Origin: JAVBOO01 sp031550435
Lineage (GTDB): Bacteria; Bacillota; Clostridia; Lachnospirales; WRAX01
DNA: 64,000 nt
NCBI GenBank assembly: GCA_031550435.1
Contig: JAVBOO010000018.1
Location: forward strand, 62,001 to 126,000
Direction of reading: 5' to 3'
Of this stretch, positions 40,544-49,661 are shown one piece after another. Positions within the stretch are counted from its first letter, which is position 1; each line of letters begins with the position of its first letter. The translations under genes and the position numbers were made by a program. A model generated the notes under the pieces. The model saw only the letters and a list, made by a program, of their open reading frames with translations, searched no databases and was not told where the DNA came from.

Positions 40544-40951
40544 ATGGTTGTAACAGAAGGCATTAGAATTAACGAGAACGGATTTTTAAGCTTTGGAGAC
40601 TATACTTCAAAGACAAAGATAAAGGTTGATAATTTTGAGTACAAAGGCGATATTTATAAGATAAAAACATCGTTTGAGCTTACAAGACTCGAAAAGAACG
40701 GTACCCTGTTTGTCGAAACGGTTCCCGGCGTTACTTTTCATGATTTTACCGATACCCCCGACGCGGTTCGTTTTGATGCCGAGGCGGCAGGCGATGTCGC
40801 GTTCACGTTTGAACTTGTGCCCGATACCGAGTACAGGATAATGGTAGAAAACGTTACAATCGGAAACGTAAGTTCAACTTCTATGGGCAAGCTGTCGTTC
40901 AGCGCTGTTCTCGACGGCAAGGGTTCCCGCATAGAAATAGTCAAGGAATAG
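40544..40951 (+). CDS. Conserved clostridial protein of unknown function (often mislabelled endosialidase)
   Basis: 135 residues, no signal peptide or membrane helix, mostly beta-strand by composition. The pattern ISFGxY...KxKVDNFEYKGDxYKIKT...RLEKNGxLxVETVPG is one I associate with a small clostridial family that databases sometimes call endosialidase; nothing in the sequence supports a sialidase (no Asp boxes, far too short). It resembles a carbohydrate-binding or structural beta sandwich. Ribosome site GGGAGG before ATG 40544. A terminator follows. Confidence 0.65.
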   Translation: MVVTEGIRINENGFLSFGDYTSKTKIKVDNFEYKGDIYKIKTSFELTRLEKNGTLFVETVPGVTFHDFTDTPDAVRFDAEAAGDVAFTFELVPDTEYRIMVENVTIGNVSSTSMGKLSFSAVLDGKGSRIEIVKE

Positions 40952-41040
40952 CGAGCTTAATCGGCGTTTCGGGAAGGGCTTTTGCGGACGAACCGGTTGC
41001 GCGAAATAATCGTTGTGCAGGAATGCAAATATTGTTTGGG

Positions 41041-41073
41041 GGATGTCAAAACGCAGTTTTGATATCCCTTTTT
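41041..41073 (+). terminator. Terminator before glpK
   Basis: GGATGTCAAAAC, loop gca, GTTTTGATATCC, then CTTTTT: perfect but for one G-T pair. Confidence 0.85.
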
Positions 41074-41141
41074 GATAAACTCGGACTAAAGGTATGGTGA
41101 TTCATAGTCGTTGAATCCTTGTTTTCTGAAAGGAGCAAATT

Positions 41142-42626
41142 GTGAAAAAATATATTATTGCGCTTGACCAAGGCACTACAGGCTCGCGGGCGTTAATATT
41201 CGACAACGAACAAAACATTATTGCCTCGGCGTATAAACCGTTGACTCAGTATTATCCCAAAGAGGGCTATGTCGAGCACGACGCATCGGAAATTTTTTTG
41301 TCGCAGTCGGAAGTTATGGCCGAGGCTATAGCGAAAAGCGGTCTTAGCCCTTGTGACATAACTTCTGCAGGGATAACAAACCAGCGCGAAACGACAATAT
41401 TGTGGAACAAAAAAACGGGTGAGCCCGTCTCGAATGCTATCGTTTGGCAATGCAGGAGAACGGCCGGCATTTGCGAGCAGATGAAAAAATCCGGTCTGGG
41501 CGACTATGTCAAGAATACGACCGGCCTTGTAATCGATGCGTATTTTAGCGCCACAAAAATTAAATGGTTGCTGGATAGCATTTCCGGGCTAAAGGAAACG
41601 GCAGAATCCGGCGATATATTATTCGGTACTGTGGATTCATGGCTGATATGGAAGCTGACAAAAGGCAAGGTTCATGCGACGGATTACACGAATGCTTCGC
41701 GGACGATGATTTTCGACATAAACAAGCTTTGCTGGGACAAAAGACTGCTAAAAGAGCTTGGCATACCGGAGTGTATTTTGCCGGAAGTTAGGGATTCAAG
41801 CGGTTTTTTCGGGAATATTGACACGGCCGGAGCAAGCATACCGATATGCGCCGCAGCGGGAGACCAGCAGGCGGCTTTGTTCGGTCAATGCTGCTTTGAA
41901 AAGTGCGAATCGAAAAACACCTACGGAACAGGCTGTTTTCTGCTTATGAACACGGGTAAGGAGCACTATACTTCTTCGAACGGGCTGATAACGACCATAG
42001 CGGCAAGTATGAACGGCGAGATTAATTATGCTCTCGAAGGCAGCGTATTTGTCGGCGGAGCTGTTGTACAGTGGCTCAGAGATGAGTTGAGGCTTTTCGG
42101 CGAATCGGCTGACTCGGACTATTTTGCGAACAAGGTAGAGGATAATGGCGGCGTATATGTTGTTCCGTCGTTCACCGGCCTGGGAGCGCCCCATTGGGAT
42201 ATGTATGCCAGGGGAGCGATGTTCGGGCTGACGAGGGGCACAAAACGCGAGCATATTATACGCGCGTCGCTGGAATCGGTCGCGTTTCAGTCCAAGGACG
42301 TTATAGACGCGATGGAAAGCGACACGGGTTTAAGACTGAAAAAACTCAGTGTTGACGGAGGTGCCTCTGCAAACGAGTTTCTTATGCGTTTCCAAGCCGA
42401 CATACTCGGCAAAGAGGTTGAAAGACCGAAAATTATCGAATCGACCGCTTTGGGCGCTGCGATGCTTGCCGGGCTTTCGTCCGGGGTATGGAAAAGCAAA
42501 GAAGAGCTCAGGCAAATCAAGAAAATCGATAAAACATACAGCCCGGCCATGGACGGCGCAGAAAGAGACAAACTTTTGAGAGGCTGGTCAAAGGCTGTCG
42601 AAAGGGCAAAGGGTTGGGCGGAATGA
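41142..42626 (+). CDS. glpK: Glycerol kinase
   Basis: 494 residues, full length for GlpK. FGGY-family motifs: ALDQGTTGSRALIF (ATP phosphate binding), AGITNQRETTILWNK and WQCRRTA (glycerol site), YGTGCFLLMNTG, and GLGAPHWDMYARGAMFGLTR with DGGASANEFLMRFQAD. It phosphorylates glycerol to glycerol-3-phosphate with ATP in the cytoplasm. No glpF or glpD nearby; flanked by a terminator upstream, so probably transcribed alone. GAAAGGAG precedes ATG 41142... the codon used is GTG at 41142. Confidence 0.96.
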   Translation: MKKYIIALDQGTTGSRALIFDNEQNIIASAYKPLTQYYPKEGYVEHDASEIFLSQSEVMAEAIAKSGLSPCDITSAGITNQRETTILWNKKTGEPVSNAIVWQCRRTAGICEQMKKSGLGDYVKNTTGLVIDAYFSATKIKWLLDSISGLKETAESGDILFGTVDSWLIWKLTKGKVHATDYTNASRTMIFDINKLCWDKRLLKELGIPECILPEVRDSSGFFGNIDTAGASIPICAAAGDQQAALFGQCCFEKCESKNTYGTGCFLLMNTGKEHYTSSNGLITTIAASMNGEINYALEGSVFVGGAVVQWLRDELRLFGESADSDYFANKVEDNGGVYVVPSFTGLGAPHWDMYARGAMFGLTRGTKREHIIRASLESVAFQSKDVIDAMESDTGLRLKKLSVDGGASANEFLMRFQADILGKEVERPKIIESTALGAAMLAGLSSGVWKSKEELRQIKKIDKTYSPAMDGAERDKLLRGWSKAVERAKGWAE

Positions 42627-42701
42627 TTTGCGCAAAGCAATGCCGTGGGTCGCAGAGAGTGGGGCCACAGCGAAGATATTCAATATACGAGTTGGAAAAG
42701 G

Positions 42702-42721
42702 GAGTTTTTCGACAAAAACTC
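42702..42721. terminator. Weak stem-loop after glpK
   Basis: GAGTTTTT, loop cgac, AAAAACTC: AT-rich 8-bp stem, 75 bp past glpK. The remaining ~190 bp before flbD carry no clear promoter of sigma-A or sigma-28 type. Confidence 0.4.
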
Positions 42722-42912
42722 TTAAAATCTTGGTATATTCACAATGTTTCAACATATAACTATTGCGTTTTCCCCTACCATACAGTATTATTGTTAGGGT
42801 AATCGCGGGATGCTTGTAACCGAGATATTCGGGGGGGCAAAATACGTTTGATGTGACTTAGATCGGTTAAGTGCCGGGCTTGGATACATAATATATAGCG
42901 TAGGGGTGCACA

Positions 42913-43104
42913 ATGATTACTATTACGAAATTAAACGATAAAGAAATTATCATCAACAGTGAGCTGATAGAGCTTATCGAAGCAAATCCGGATACGACTA
43001 TCACCATGTCTACGGGAAGGATTATCATCGCAAAAGAATCGGTTGACGAAGTTATCGAAAGGGCTGTCGCATATAAACGCAAGATTTTCGGAAAATTAAT
43101 ATAA
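42913..43104 (+). CDS. flbD: Flagellar protein FlbD
   Basis: 63 residues: ITITKLNDKEIIINSELIEL, then TTITMSTGRIIIAKESVDEV, the complete FlbD family pattern of a short beta-rich protein. FlbD genes stand before motA in the flagellar operons of Firmicutes; the molecular role is unclear (not the Caulobacter FlbD regulator). ATG 42913 follows TAGGGGTG. Confidence 0.92.
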   Translation: MITITKLNDKEIIINSELIELIEANPDTTITMSTGRIIIAKESVDEVIERAVAYKRKIFGKLI

Positions 43105-43165
43105 CAGATGTCGGCATCTTTGAGACTTTAACTCGGGTATATATTTTCCCTGCAGGAGGATTTTT

Positions 43166-43975
43166 GTGGATATATCAACAGTTCTCGGCTTTGTAGCCGG
43201 AATCATATTCATATTGCTGTCGATGCTGATAGGCACATCTTTTGACATCGGCATGGTTGCGAAAGCGTTTATTGACTATCCTTCGGTCATGATTACTATC
43301 GGCGGAACTATTGCGGCTGTTCTGATAGGCAATCCGCTTCCCAGAATTATTACCGCGCTTAAATCCGTCGGAAAATTATTTTTCCCTATCAAAGCGGATC
43401 CTCTCGAGGGCATTTCGAAGGTTATCGAGCTTGCGAATTTGGCGAGAAAAGAAAGTCTTTTGGCACTTGAGGACGCAACCGTTAATCTTGAAGATAAATT
43501 TCTCAGAAAAGGAATTATGCTTATAGTTGACGGAACGGATCCCGACCTTGTCAGAAACATACTGGAGACGGAAATGGCTTTTATAGAATCCAGGCACGGC
43601 AACGTCAGAGGATTTTGGGAATATGTGGCCGCTCAGGCTCCCGCCTGGGGCATGATAGGAACGCTTATCGGTCTTGCGCTCATGCTGCAAAACCTTTCGG
43701 ACGTTTCGAATCTCGGCCCCCAAATGGCTGTTGCGCTTATAACAACATTTTACGGCTCGGTTATCGCGAACTTTATCGCAAACCCTGTCGCTAACAAGCT
43801 AAAGATTTACAGCGATGCCGAAATGCTTCACAAAGAAGTGTTGATCGAGGGCATACTTTCCATACAAGCCGGCGAAAATCCGCGAATAATCGAAGAAAAA
43901 TTGAAAGCCTTTCTTTCGCCTTCTCTTAGAAAGGATGACGAGCCCGAGGCTGAGAAAGAGACCGGTGAAGCATAA
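43166..43975 (+). CDS. motA: Flagellar stator protein MotA
   Basis: 269 residues with four membrane helices (VLGFVAGIIFILLSMLIGTS, VMITIGGTIAAVLIG, WGMIGTLIGLALML, LITTFYGSVIANFIANP). Cytoplasmic loop with RKESLLALED. MotA5-MotB2 conduct ions and drive rotation. GTG 43166 with AGGAGGA upstream. Its stop overlaps the motB start by one base. Confidence 0.95.
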   Translation: MDISTVLGFVAGIIFILLSMLIGTSFDIGMVAKAFIDYPSVMITIGGTIAAVLIGNPLPRIITALKSVGKLFFPIKADPLEGISKVIELANLARKESLLALEDATVNLEDKFLRKGIMLIVDGTDPDLVRNILETEMAFIESRHGNVRGFWEYVAAQAPAWGMIGTLIGLALMLQNLSDVSNLGPQMAVALITTFYGSVIANFIANPVANKLKIYSDAEMLHKEVLIEGILSIQAGENPRIIEEKLKAFLSPSLRKDDEPEAEKETGEA

Positions 43976-44760
43976 TGGCAAAACGCAAACCTGAAGAGCC
44001 GAAAGGCGGTTTGCCGGACTGGCTCGGCACCTACGGCGATTTGGTTACATTGGTTTTGTGTTTTTTCGTCCTGCTGTATGCGTCGTCTTCTATCGATGCC
44101 GAGAAGTTCAGGCAGATTGCCGCTTCATTTTCAGGCAAAGACACGCTGGTATCCGGAGGCGGCGGCGAGGGTCTGTCCGAGCTCATGGGCATGGGTATTT
44201 CCGAGCTTCCCGATGTTGACACTAGTATAAATAACTCCAGGGACAGGACAGACGCGAGAACAGACAAAGAACAGCAGGCTTACGAAGAGGTGCAAAAGAT
44301 GGCCTCGGAATTTAAGACATATTTTGCCGATACGGATTTTGCGCATAGCATAACGATAGAAGTCGCGGAGCAATATATAAGTTTGAGGTTGCCCGAGAGC
44401 ATACTGTTTGACACGGGAAGCGCCGAAATAAAGCAGAATGCTCTAAGTATACTCGGAACCGTCGGCGGAGCGCTCAATCAGTTTTCGGACAGTGATATTC
44501 TTATTGAAGGGCATACCGACACCAGCCCGATCTCAACGGCAAAATATAAGAATAACTGGTATCTTGCAAGCGCGAGGGCAAACGAAGTCGCAATGTTTTT
44601 TATAGACACGGTTAAGCTAGACCCCTCAAGGATTCAGGCCATAAGCTGCGGCGAATACAGGCCGATTGACACGAACACAACGGCTGAGGGCAGAGCAAAA
44701 AACAGACGTGTCGAAATCAAGATAATGAGCAGCATCCTAACGAACAGCAACGGATCGTAG
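43975..44760 (+). CDS. motB: Flagellar stator protein MotB
   Basis: 261 residues. One membrane helix with the ion-carrying Asp22 (GTYGDLVTLVLCFFVLLYAS), a plug/linker, and a C-terminal OmpA-like peptidoglycan-binding domain (residues ~140-250, LFDTGSAEIK, IEGHTDTSPI, ARANEVAMFF, GRAKNRRVEIKI). It anchors the stator to the wall. TAATG overlap with motA shows coupling. Confidence 0.95.
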   Translation: MAKRKPEEPKGGLPDWLGTYGDLVTLVLCFFVLLYASSSIDAEKFRQIAASFSGKDTLVSGGGGEGLSELMGMGISELPDVDTSINNSRDRTDARTDKEQQAYEEVQKMASEFKTYFADTDFAHSITIEVAEQYISLRLPESILFDTGSAEIKQNALSILGTVGGALNQFSDSDILIEGHTDTSPISTAKYKNNWYLASARANEVAMFFIDTVKLDPSRIQAISCGEYRPIDTNTTAEGRAKNRRVEIKIMSSILTNSNGS

Positions 44761-44821
44761 TATTAGCCGTTTTACAATACACCGTTATACAACATTTTCA
44801 GACAGTTCCGGGAGTGAGTTT

Positions 44822-45331
44822 ATGGAAAAAAGCAAGCCTATGATGATAATAATAATCGTTCTACTGGTTGTGCTTGTCGGAATTATTGTGGGAGCTTCAT
44901 TTTATATTGTCAGCAATTTAAATAAGGGCAGTGTCAATACGGAGCAAACCGCTCCTCCGACAGACGCTTCTTTGGGGGAACCCAAGAATCTGACTCCGGA
45001 CAAAATTGACACGGTTAACCTTTCGCAGCCGATCAACACGAATCTTCTTCCCGAGAAGGAAGGAGAGAGCAGGGCGGTAAGAATTTCCCTGAGCATAGGC
45101 ATTGACAACACCGACAGCAAAAACTCGAAAAAATTTATAGAGCTTTTGCAAAGCAGAGAAGCGGTCATCAGAGACACGGCTTTGAGCGTTTTGAGAAACA
45201 AAACCGCTTCCGAACTGAACGCGGGAGATTCAAAAGATATTTTGGCGGACGAAATACTTGTCGAGCTGCAAGAGGTATTCCAGTCCGAGCTGATTGTAAA
45301 GGTTTATATAAGCGATATTTATATTCCTTAA
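44822..45331 (+). CDS. fliL: Flagellar basal body-associated protein FliL
   Basis: 169 residues. One N-terminal membrane helix (MMIIIIVLLVVLVGIIVGAS), a polar linker, and the FliL domain (RISLSIGIDNTDSKNSKKF, REAVIRDTALSVLRNKTASE, VELQEVFQSELIVKVYISDI). FliL encircles and stabilises stators. Between motB and fliM as in Bacillus-type operons. Confidence 0.92.
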   Translation: MEKSKPMMIIIIVLLVVLVGIIVGASFYIVSNLNKGSVNTEQTAPPTDASLGEPKNLTPDKIDTVNLSQPINTNLLPEKEGESRAVRISLSIGIDNTDSKNSKKFIELLQSREAVIRDTALSVLRNKTASELNAGDSKDILADEILVELQEVFQSELIVKVYISDIYIP

Positions 45332-45409
45332 AAACGGCGGTTCGGAGCAAATTCGGCGTGGCTGACTGTTGCCGCAATAAGCATTTTCGTTATAGAAACC
45401 GGTGATTTT

Positions 45410-46381
45410 ATGAGTGATAAGTTATCCCAAAAAGAGATAGACGCGTTGCTGAGCAGCATATCGAGCGGAGAAGCAAAGACAATCGAGGAGCAAAAATCCG
45501 AAGTAAAGCCGTATAACTTTGCGCGGCCTTCGAAGATAAACAAAGAGCAGCTCAGAGCGTTTGAGATTGTTTTTGACAACTTTTCAAGAGTTGCGTCCTC
45601 ATTTTTGACGGGCTACCTCAGGACAAACGTGTCTATTGAGGTTTCTGTTGCCGAGCCTGTTATTTACAGCGAATTCAGCAGCATATTGATAAATCCGGTA
45701 ATTCTTGTTATTATGGAGCTTGCTCCGCTGAAAGGCTCGATTATTATGGAAATGTCGGCGAACCTGGGTTACGCCATAATCGAGAGGATACTCGGCGGAA
45801 CGGGGAACGGCTTGAAGAAGATCAGGGAGTTCTCCGACCTGGAAAAAGTGCTGCTCGAAAAGGTTATTGCCCAGGCTTTGACGTTTTTGCCGGAGGCATG
45901 GTCAAATGTTGCGGACATCACTCCGAGGATAGAAAAGCTCGAGACAAACTCACAGTTTGCTCAGATTATATCGCCGAACGAGATCAACGCCCTTATAACG
46001 CTTAATATGAAAATCGGCCCTATTGAAGGTTTTATGAACTTCTGTATACCGCACTTGGTTATAGAGCCGGTCATGGACAGACTGAATACGAGGGCATGGT
46101 ATGCAGCGAAGAAAGCTTTGGAAGATGAAGTTAACCCGAAAGTGATGGAGGACAAGCTTCAAAAGGCAAACGTTTCAGTTCGCGCGATAATCGGAAAATC
46201 GACAGTAACCGTTTCCGACTTTGTAAACCTTCAGGTCGGGGATATTTTAACTCTTGATACATTCACAACTTCAGACTTAGACGTTATAGTCGGCGGCAAA
46301 AGCAGGTTTAGGGCTAAGCCCGGTATAAGCCGCGGGAAAAATGCCGTACAGATTACATCTTTGATAGAGAGCGAGGGATAA
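45410..46381 (+). CDS. fliM: Flagellar motor switch protein FliM
   Basis: 323 residues. N-terminal CheY-binding peptide (LSQKEIDALLSSISSGE), the central CheC/FliG-binding domain (LRAFEIVFDNFSRVASSFLT, YAIIERILGGTGNG) and the C-terminal FliN-like domain (LQVGDILTLDTFTTSDLDVI). It forms the C-ring and receives CheY-P. The start context is weak. fliY follows after 3 bp. Confidence 0.96.
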   Translation: MSDKLSQKEIDALLSSISSGEAKTIEEQKSEVKPYNFARPSKINKEQLRAFEIVFDNFSRVASSFLTGYLRTNVSIEVSVAEPVIYSEFSSILINPVILVIMELAPLKGSIIMEMSANLGYAIIERILGGTGNGLKKIREFSDLEKVLLEKVIAQALTFLPEAWSNVADITPRIEKLETNSQFAQIISPNEINALITLNMKIGPIEGFMNFCIPHLVIEPVMDRLNTRAWYAAKKALEDEVNPKVMEDKLQKANVSVRAIIGKSTVTVSDFVNLQVGDILTLDTFTTSDLDVIVGGKSRFRAKPGISRGKNAVQITSLIESEG

Positions 46382-46384
46382 AAC

Positions 46385-47584
46385 TTGGGTGACATGCTTT
46401 CTCAGGCGGAGATAGACGCTTTGTTGGGCGGAGGTTCATCCGCTCCAGCGGAACAAACAAAGGAAGAAGCCGGTGACTCGCCCAAAGACCTCGGCTTGCT
46501 CACAGACGAACAAAAGGATATACTCGGCGAAATCGGAAACATCAGCATGGGAACTTCGGCGACTACTTTGTTTGCCCTTCTGGGTCAAAAAGTGTTGATA
46601 ACAACTCCGAAAGTAAACGTTATGGAATGGGGCGACCTCTCAAAAGGCTATGACCGCCCGTGCGTCGGAATAAGGGTTGATTATATAGAAGGCATTGAAG
46701 GCTCTAATGTCATGATACTAAAAGAGCTTGACGTTAAGACCATAACAAGCCTTATGATGGGCGGAGACGGTTTATCCGACGTTGACGGCCCAATAAACGA
46801 TCTTGACCTTTCCGCCATAGGCGAGGCCATGAATCAGATGGTTGGTTCGGCGTCCACGAGTCTTTCGTCCTTGATAAAAATGCGCATAGACATTGATACG
46901 CCAAAGGCGTTTGTCCTTGACTTTTCAAACGAAAGCGAGTTTATGGCGAACACCGATTTTGTCAAAGAACCGATATGCTGCATAAAATTCAGGATGCAGA
47001 TAGGCAAACTTGTTGACAGTGAGATAATGCAGATGATACCTTTGAAATTCGCGACAACTATGGTCGAAACGATGGAACAGCAACTCAAAGTGAGCACAAA
47101 GCCCGTATCCGGCGCGGAGGATGTTATTCCGCCGCCGACAGCGTCTGTCATGCGCGGCACGCCGGCGCAAGCGGCACCCGTACCTGCCGCGGCTCAGCAG
47201 TATGCCTCCGCACCTGCTCCGGCATACGACAGAGGCGCATATATTCAACCGGAACCTCAGGCTGTCAGACAGCAGCCTGTCAACGTGCGGCCCGTTGAGT
47301 TTCAGACTTTTGATACCCAATCGCTTATACAGCAGAAGGAGAACATCGATATTATTATGGATGTTCCGCTGGAAATCACGGTTGAGCTTGGCAGAACCAG
47401 CATGAAAATAAAAGAAATATTGGAGTTTACTCCCGGAAAAATAATAGAGCTGGACAAGATTGCCGGAGAGCCGATAGATGTGCTTGTAAACGGAAAATTT
47501 GTTGCAAAAGGCGAAGTTGTCGTTATAGAAGAAAACTTTTGTGTCAGGATTACGGACATAGTAAGTGCTGAAAACAGAATCTAG
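46385..47584 (+). CDS. fliY: Flagellar motor switch phosphatase FliY
   Basis: 399 residues. N-terminal EIDALL peptide, a CheC-like domain with both phosphatase signatures (EIGNISMGTSATTL and IGEAMNQMVGSASTSL), a Pro/Ala/Gln-rich linker (~255-315) and a C-terminal FliN domain (VPLEITVELGRTSMKIKEIL). FliY joins the C-ring and dephosphorylates CheY-P at the switch. TTG 46385, with AGCGAGGGA upstream; ATG 46394 is an alternative. Confidence 0.94.
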   Translation: MGDMLSQAEIDALLGGGSSAPAEQTKEEAGDSPKDLGLLTDEQKDILGEIGNISMGTSATTLFALLGQKVLITTPKVNVMEWGDLSKGYDRPCVGIRVDYIEGIEGSNVMILKELDVKTITSLMMGGDGLSDVDGPINDLDLSAIGEAMNQMVGSASTSLSSLIKMRIDIDTPKAFVLDFSNESEFMANTDFVKEPICCIKFRMQIGKLVDSEIMQMIPLKFATTMVETMEQQLKVSTKPVSGAEDVIPPPTASVMRGTPAQAAPVPAAAQQYASAPAPAYDRGAYIQPEPQAVRQQPVNVRPVEFQTFDTQSLIQQKENIDIIMDVPLEITVELGRTSMKIKEILEFTPGKIIELDKIAGEPIDVLVNGKFVAKGEVVVIEENFCVRITDIVSAENRI

Positions 47585-47599
47585 CGAGGAGTGTAAGAA

Positions 47600-47965
47600 A
47601 TGTCTGATAAGTCAATACTTTTGGTCGATGATGCGGCAGTCATGAGAATGATGCTTAAGAAAGTTCTCGTAGAAAATGGGTACAATGTAGTGGGCGAAGC
47701 CGATAACGGTGTGAAAGCGGTCGAAAAGTATAAAGAACTCAAGCCCAGTCTTGTTATACTCGATATAACAATGCCCGAAATGAACGGAATCGAAGCCGCA
47801 AAAGCGATAAAAAGCTTTGACAGCTCCGCACTTATAATCATGTGTTCCGCCATGGGTCAGCAGTCGATGGTTATAGAGTCGATTCAGGCCGGAGCGAGGG
47901 ATTTCATCGTTAAACCGTTCCAAAGTGACAGAGTGCTTGAGGCTGTCAAAAAAGTTATAGGTTGA
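47600..47965 (+). CDS. cheY: Chemotaxis response regulator CheY
   Basis: 121 residues, a single receiver domain: acidic pair LLVDDAAVMR, phospho-acceptor in VILDITMPEMNG (~Asp54), Thr/Ser site IIMCSAM and Lys in FIVKPF. It binds FliM to set rotation. AGGAG upstream of ATG 47600; 15 bp after fliY. Its kinase CheA is not in the window. Confidence 0.94.
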   Translation: MSDKSILLVDDAAVMRMMLKKVLVENGYNVVGEADNGVKAVEKYKELKPSLVILDITMPEMNGIEAAKAIKSFDSSALIIMCSAMGQQSMVIESIQAGARDFIVKPFQSDRVLEAVKKVIG

Positions 47966-48005
47966 CATCCTGATTCTTGATAATTCTGTTAACGGGACGA
48001 TTTGA

Positions 48006-48467
48006 ATGACTATGTTTGATAGATTTTCGGGAGCGATAGCGCTCGCGTTTTCGGGCGATAACTCGGCAGCAGGTTCGCTTGACACCATAGGCCAACTTTT
48101 CGCGGCAGTTCTGGTGTTTATATTCGTTCTTGCCTTGGCGTATTATGCAACAAGGATGCTTGCTAAGTCGAGGCTTCCGAAAAAAGGCTCAAACTTTGAG
48201 CTTCTGGACTCGATGCCTATAGGGCAATCAAGCGCCCTGCAAATAGTCAGAGTCGGACAAAAGGTTATATTGATAGGCGTTACCAAGGACAGAATCACGA
48301 AGCTGGACGATCTCAACGACATCGAAATCAGCCGAGACAGCTTGAAAAGTCCCGCTTTTATGCCGTTTGACAAATATCTGAGCGGTGTTTTGAAAAAAGG
48401 CGGAGGGTTTGTTAAAAAGAGATTCGATAAAGATAAAGACGAATCCTATCAAACGGAAGACGAATAG
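48006..48467 (+). CDS. fliO: Flagellar export protein FliO
   Basis: 153 residues. One membrane helix (LFAAVLVFIFVLALAYYATR) and the FliO cytoplasmic motif (FELLDSMPIGQSSALQIVRV, KVILIGVTKDRITKL). FliO helps assemble the FliP ring of the export gate. Directly before fliP, its usual neighbour. Confidence 0.88.
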   Translation: MTMFDRFSGAIALAFSGDNSAAGSLDTIGQLFAAVLVFIFVLALAYYATRMLAKSRLPKKGSNFELLDSMPIGQSSALQIVRVGQKVILIGVTKDRITKLDDLNDIEISRDSLKSPAFMPFDKYLSGVLKKGGGFVKKRFDKDKDESYQTEDE

Positions 48468-48537
48468 AAGCAGAAAGCCCGGAGGGATTAGCCCGAAACG
48501 GTTTCGCGGCCGGCAAAAATAGATCTGGGTGAAGCGT

Positions 48538-49299
48538 GTGAAAAGAGCAACAGTCATTTCGATATTCTTAGCGATATTCTGTACATTGATATATTTTACG
48601 CCTGTTCATGTAAATGCGGGCGATTTTTCCATTCCAAACATAAGCATAAACATAGGAGATTCCGATACTCCGGGGCAGGCTGCGTCAGGGATACAGATGA
48701 TGCTTGTTTTGACTGTTATATCGCTTGCTCCGTATATTCTTGTAATGCTAACGTCGTTTACGAGAATAATAATAGTGCTGCATTTTACGCGCTCAGCATT
48801 GGGAACCCAGCAAATGCCCCCTAACCAGGTGCTTGTCGGGCTTGCCTTGTTTATGACGCTTTTTTTAATGGCCCCTACCTTCGGCAAAATAAACGATAAC
48901 GCGATCAAACCGCTTTCAAGAGGCGAGATCACGCAGGAACAGGCGATAGAGCGAGGGCTTGAGCCTTTGCGCGAGTTCATGGTTAAGCAGGTCGAGACAA
49001 AGGACGTTGAGCTATTTGCAAAACTGTCCGGGCAGACAGGCTTGACAAAAGAGAGTATGCCGTATTCGGTGCTTATACCCGCTTTTTTGCTCGGTGAAAT
49101 ATCAAAGGGTTTCAGATTCGGATTTATAATATATATGCCGTTCATTGTTGTTGACATGGTCGTCGCCTCAACGCTTATGGCTATGGGTATGATGATGCTG
49201 CCTCCTGCGATGATTTCTCTGCCGTTTAAGATACTGCTGTTCGTGCTTCTTGACGGCTGGAACCTGACGCTCGAGATGCTGACGAAAACTTTCAGGTAA
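48538..49299 (+). CDS. fliP: Flagellar export gate protein FliP
   Basis: 253 residues. Signal-like N-terminus (ATVISIFLAIFCTLIYFTPV), then the FliP core: ISLAPYILVMLTSFTRIIIV, GTQQMPPNQVLVGLALFMTL, LLGEISKGFRFGFIIYMPFI and MGMMMLPPAMISLPFKILLF. FliP5-FliR1 form the export gate. GTG 48538 is 5 nt after GGGTGA; GTG 48529 adds three residues and has no site. Confidence 0.95.
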   Translation: MKRATVISIFLAIFCTLIYFTPVHVNAGDFSIPNISINIGDSDTPGQAASGIQMMLVLTVISLAPYILVMLTSFTRIIIVLHFTRSALGTQQMPPNQVLVGLALFMTLFLMAPTFGKINDNAIKPLSRGEITQEQAIERGLEPLREFMVKQVETKDVELFAKLSGQTGLTKESMPYSVLIPAFLLGEISKGFRFGFIIYMPFIVVDMVVASTLMAMGMMMLPPAMISLPFKILLFVLLDGWNLTLEMLTKTFR

Positions 49300-49365
49300 A
49301 CTCTCGCAGAGCAGATGAACCTATGACGAATCACACTTACCGGACAACACGAAAGGGAGGCCGCT

Positions 49366-49638
49366 TTGAACGAATCTACTGTTGTTGCGATAGTACAAAA
49401 GGGTTTAATGACGATAGTGCTTGTTTCGGCTCCGCCGCTCCTGCTCGGGCTTGCCGTCGGCATTATTGTTTCCGTGTTTCAGGCCGTAACGTCGATACAG
49501 GAGCCGACGCTTGCGTTTGTCCCGAAAATCATTGCAGTTTTCCTGGCCATATATATTTTCGGCCCTTGGATGATGGATCAAATGATGGGGTATTTTAATA
49601 TGTTGATGCAGAATATGCAAAGTTATATTGCATACTGA
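49366..49638 (+). CDS. fliQ: Flagellar export gate protein FliQ
   Basis: 90 residues, two membrane helices with the conserved PPLLLGLAVGIIVSVFQAVT-SIQEPTLAFVPK segment typical of FliQ. TTG 49366 lies 6 nt after GGGAGG. Confidence 0.95.
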   Translation: MNESTVVAIVQKGLMTIVLVSAPPLLLGLAVGIIVSVFQAVTSIQEPTLAFVPKIIAVFLAIYIFGPWMMDQMMGYFNMLMQNMQSYIAY

Positions 49639-49661
49639 GTCTTATAGCGAGCGGTGATTTC

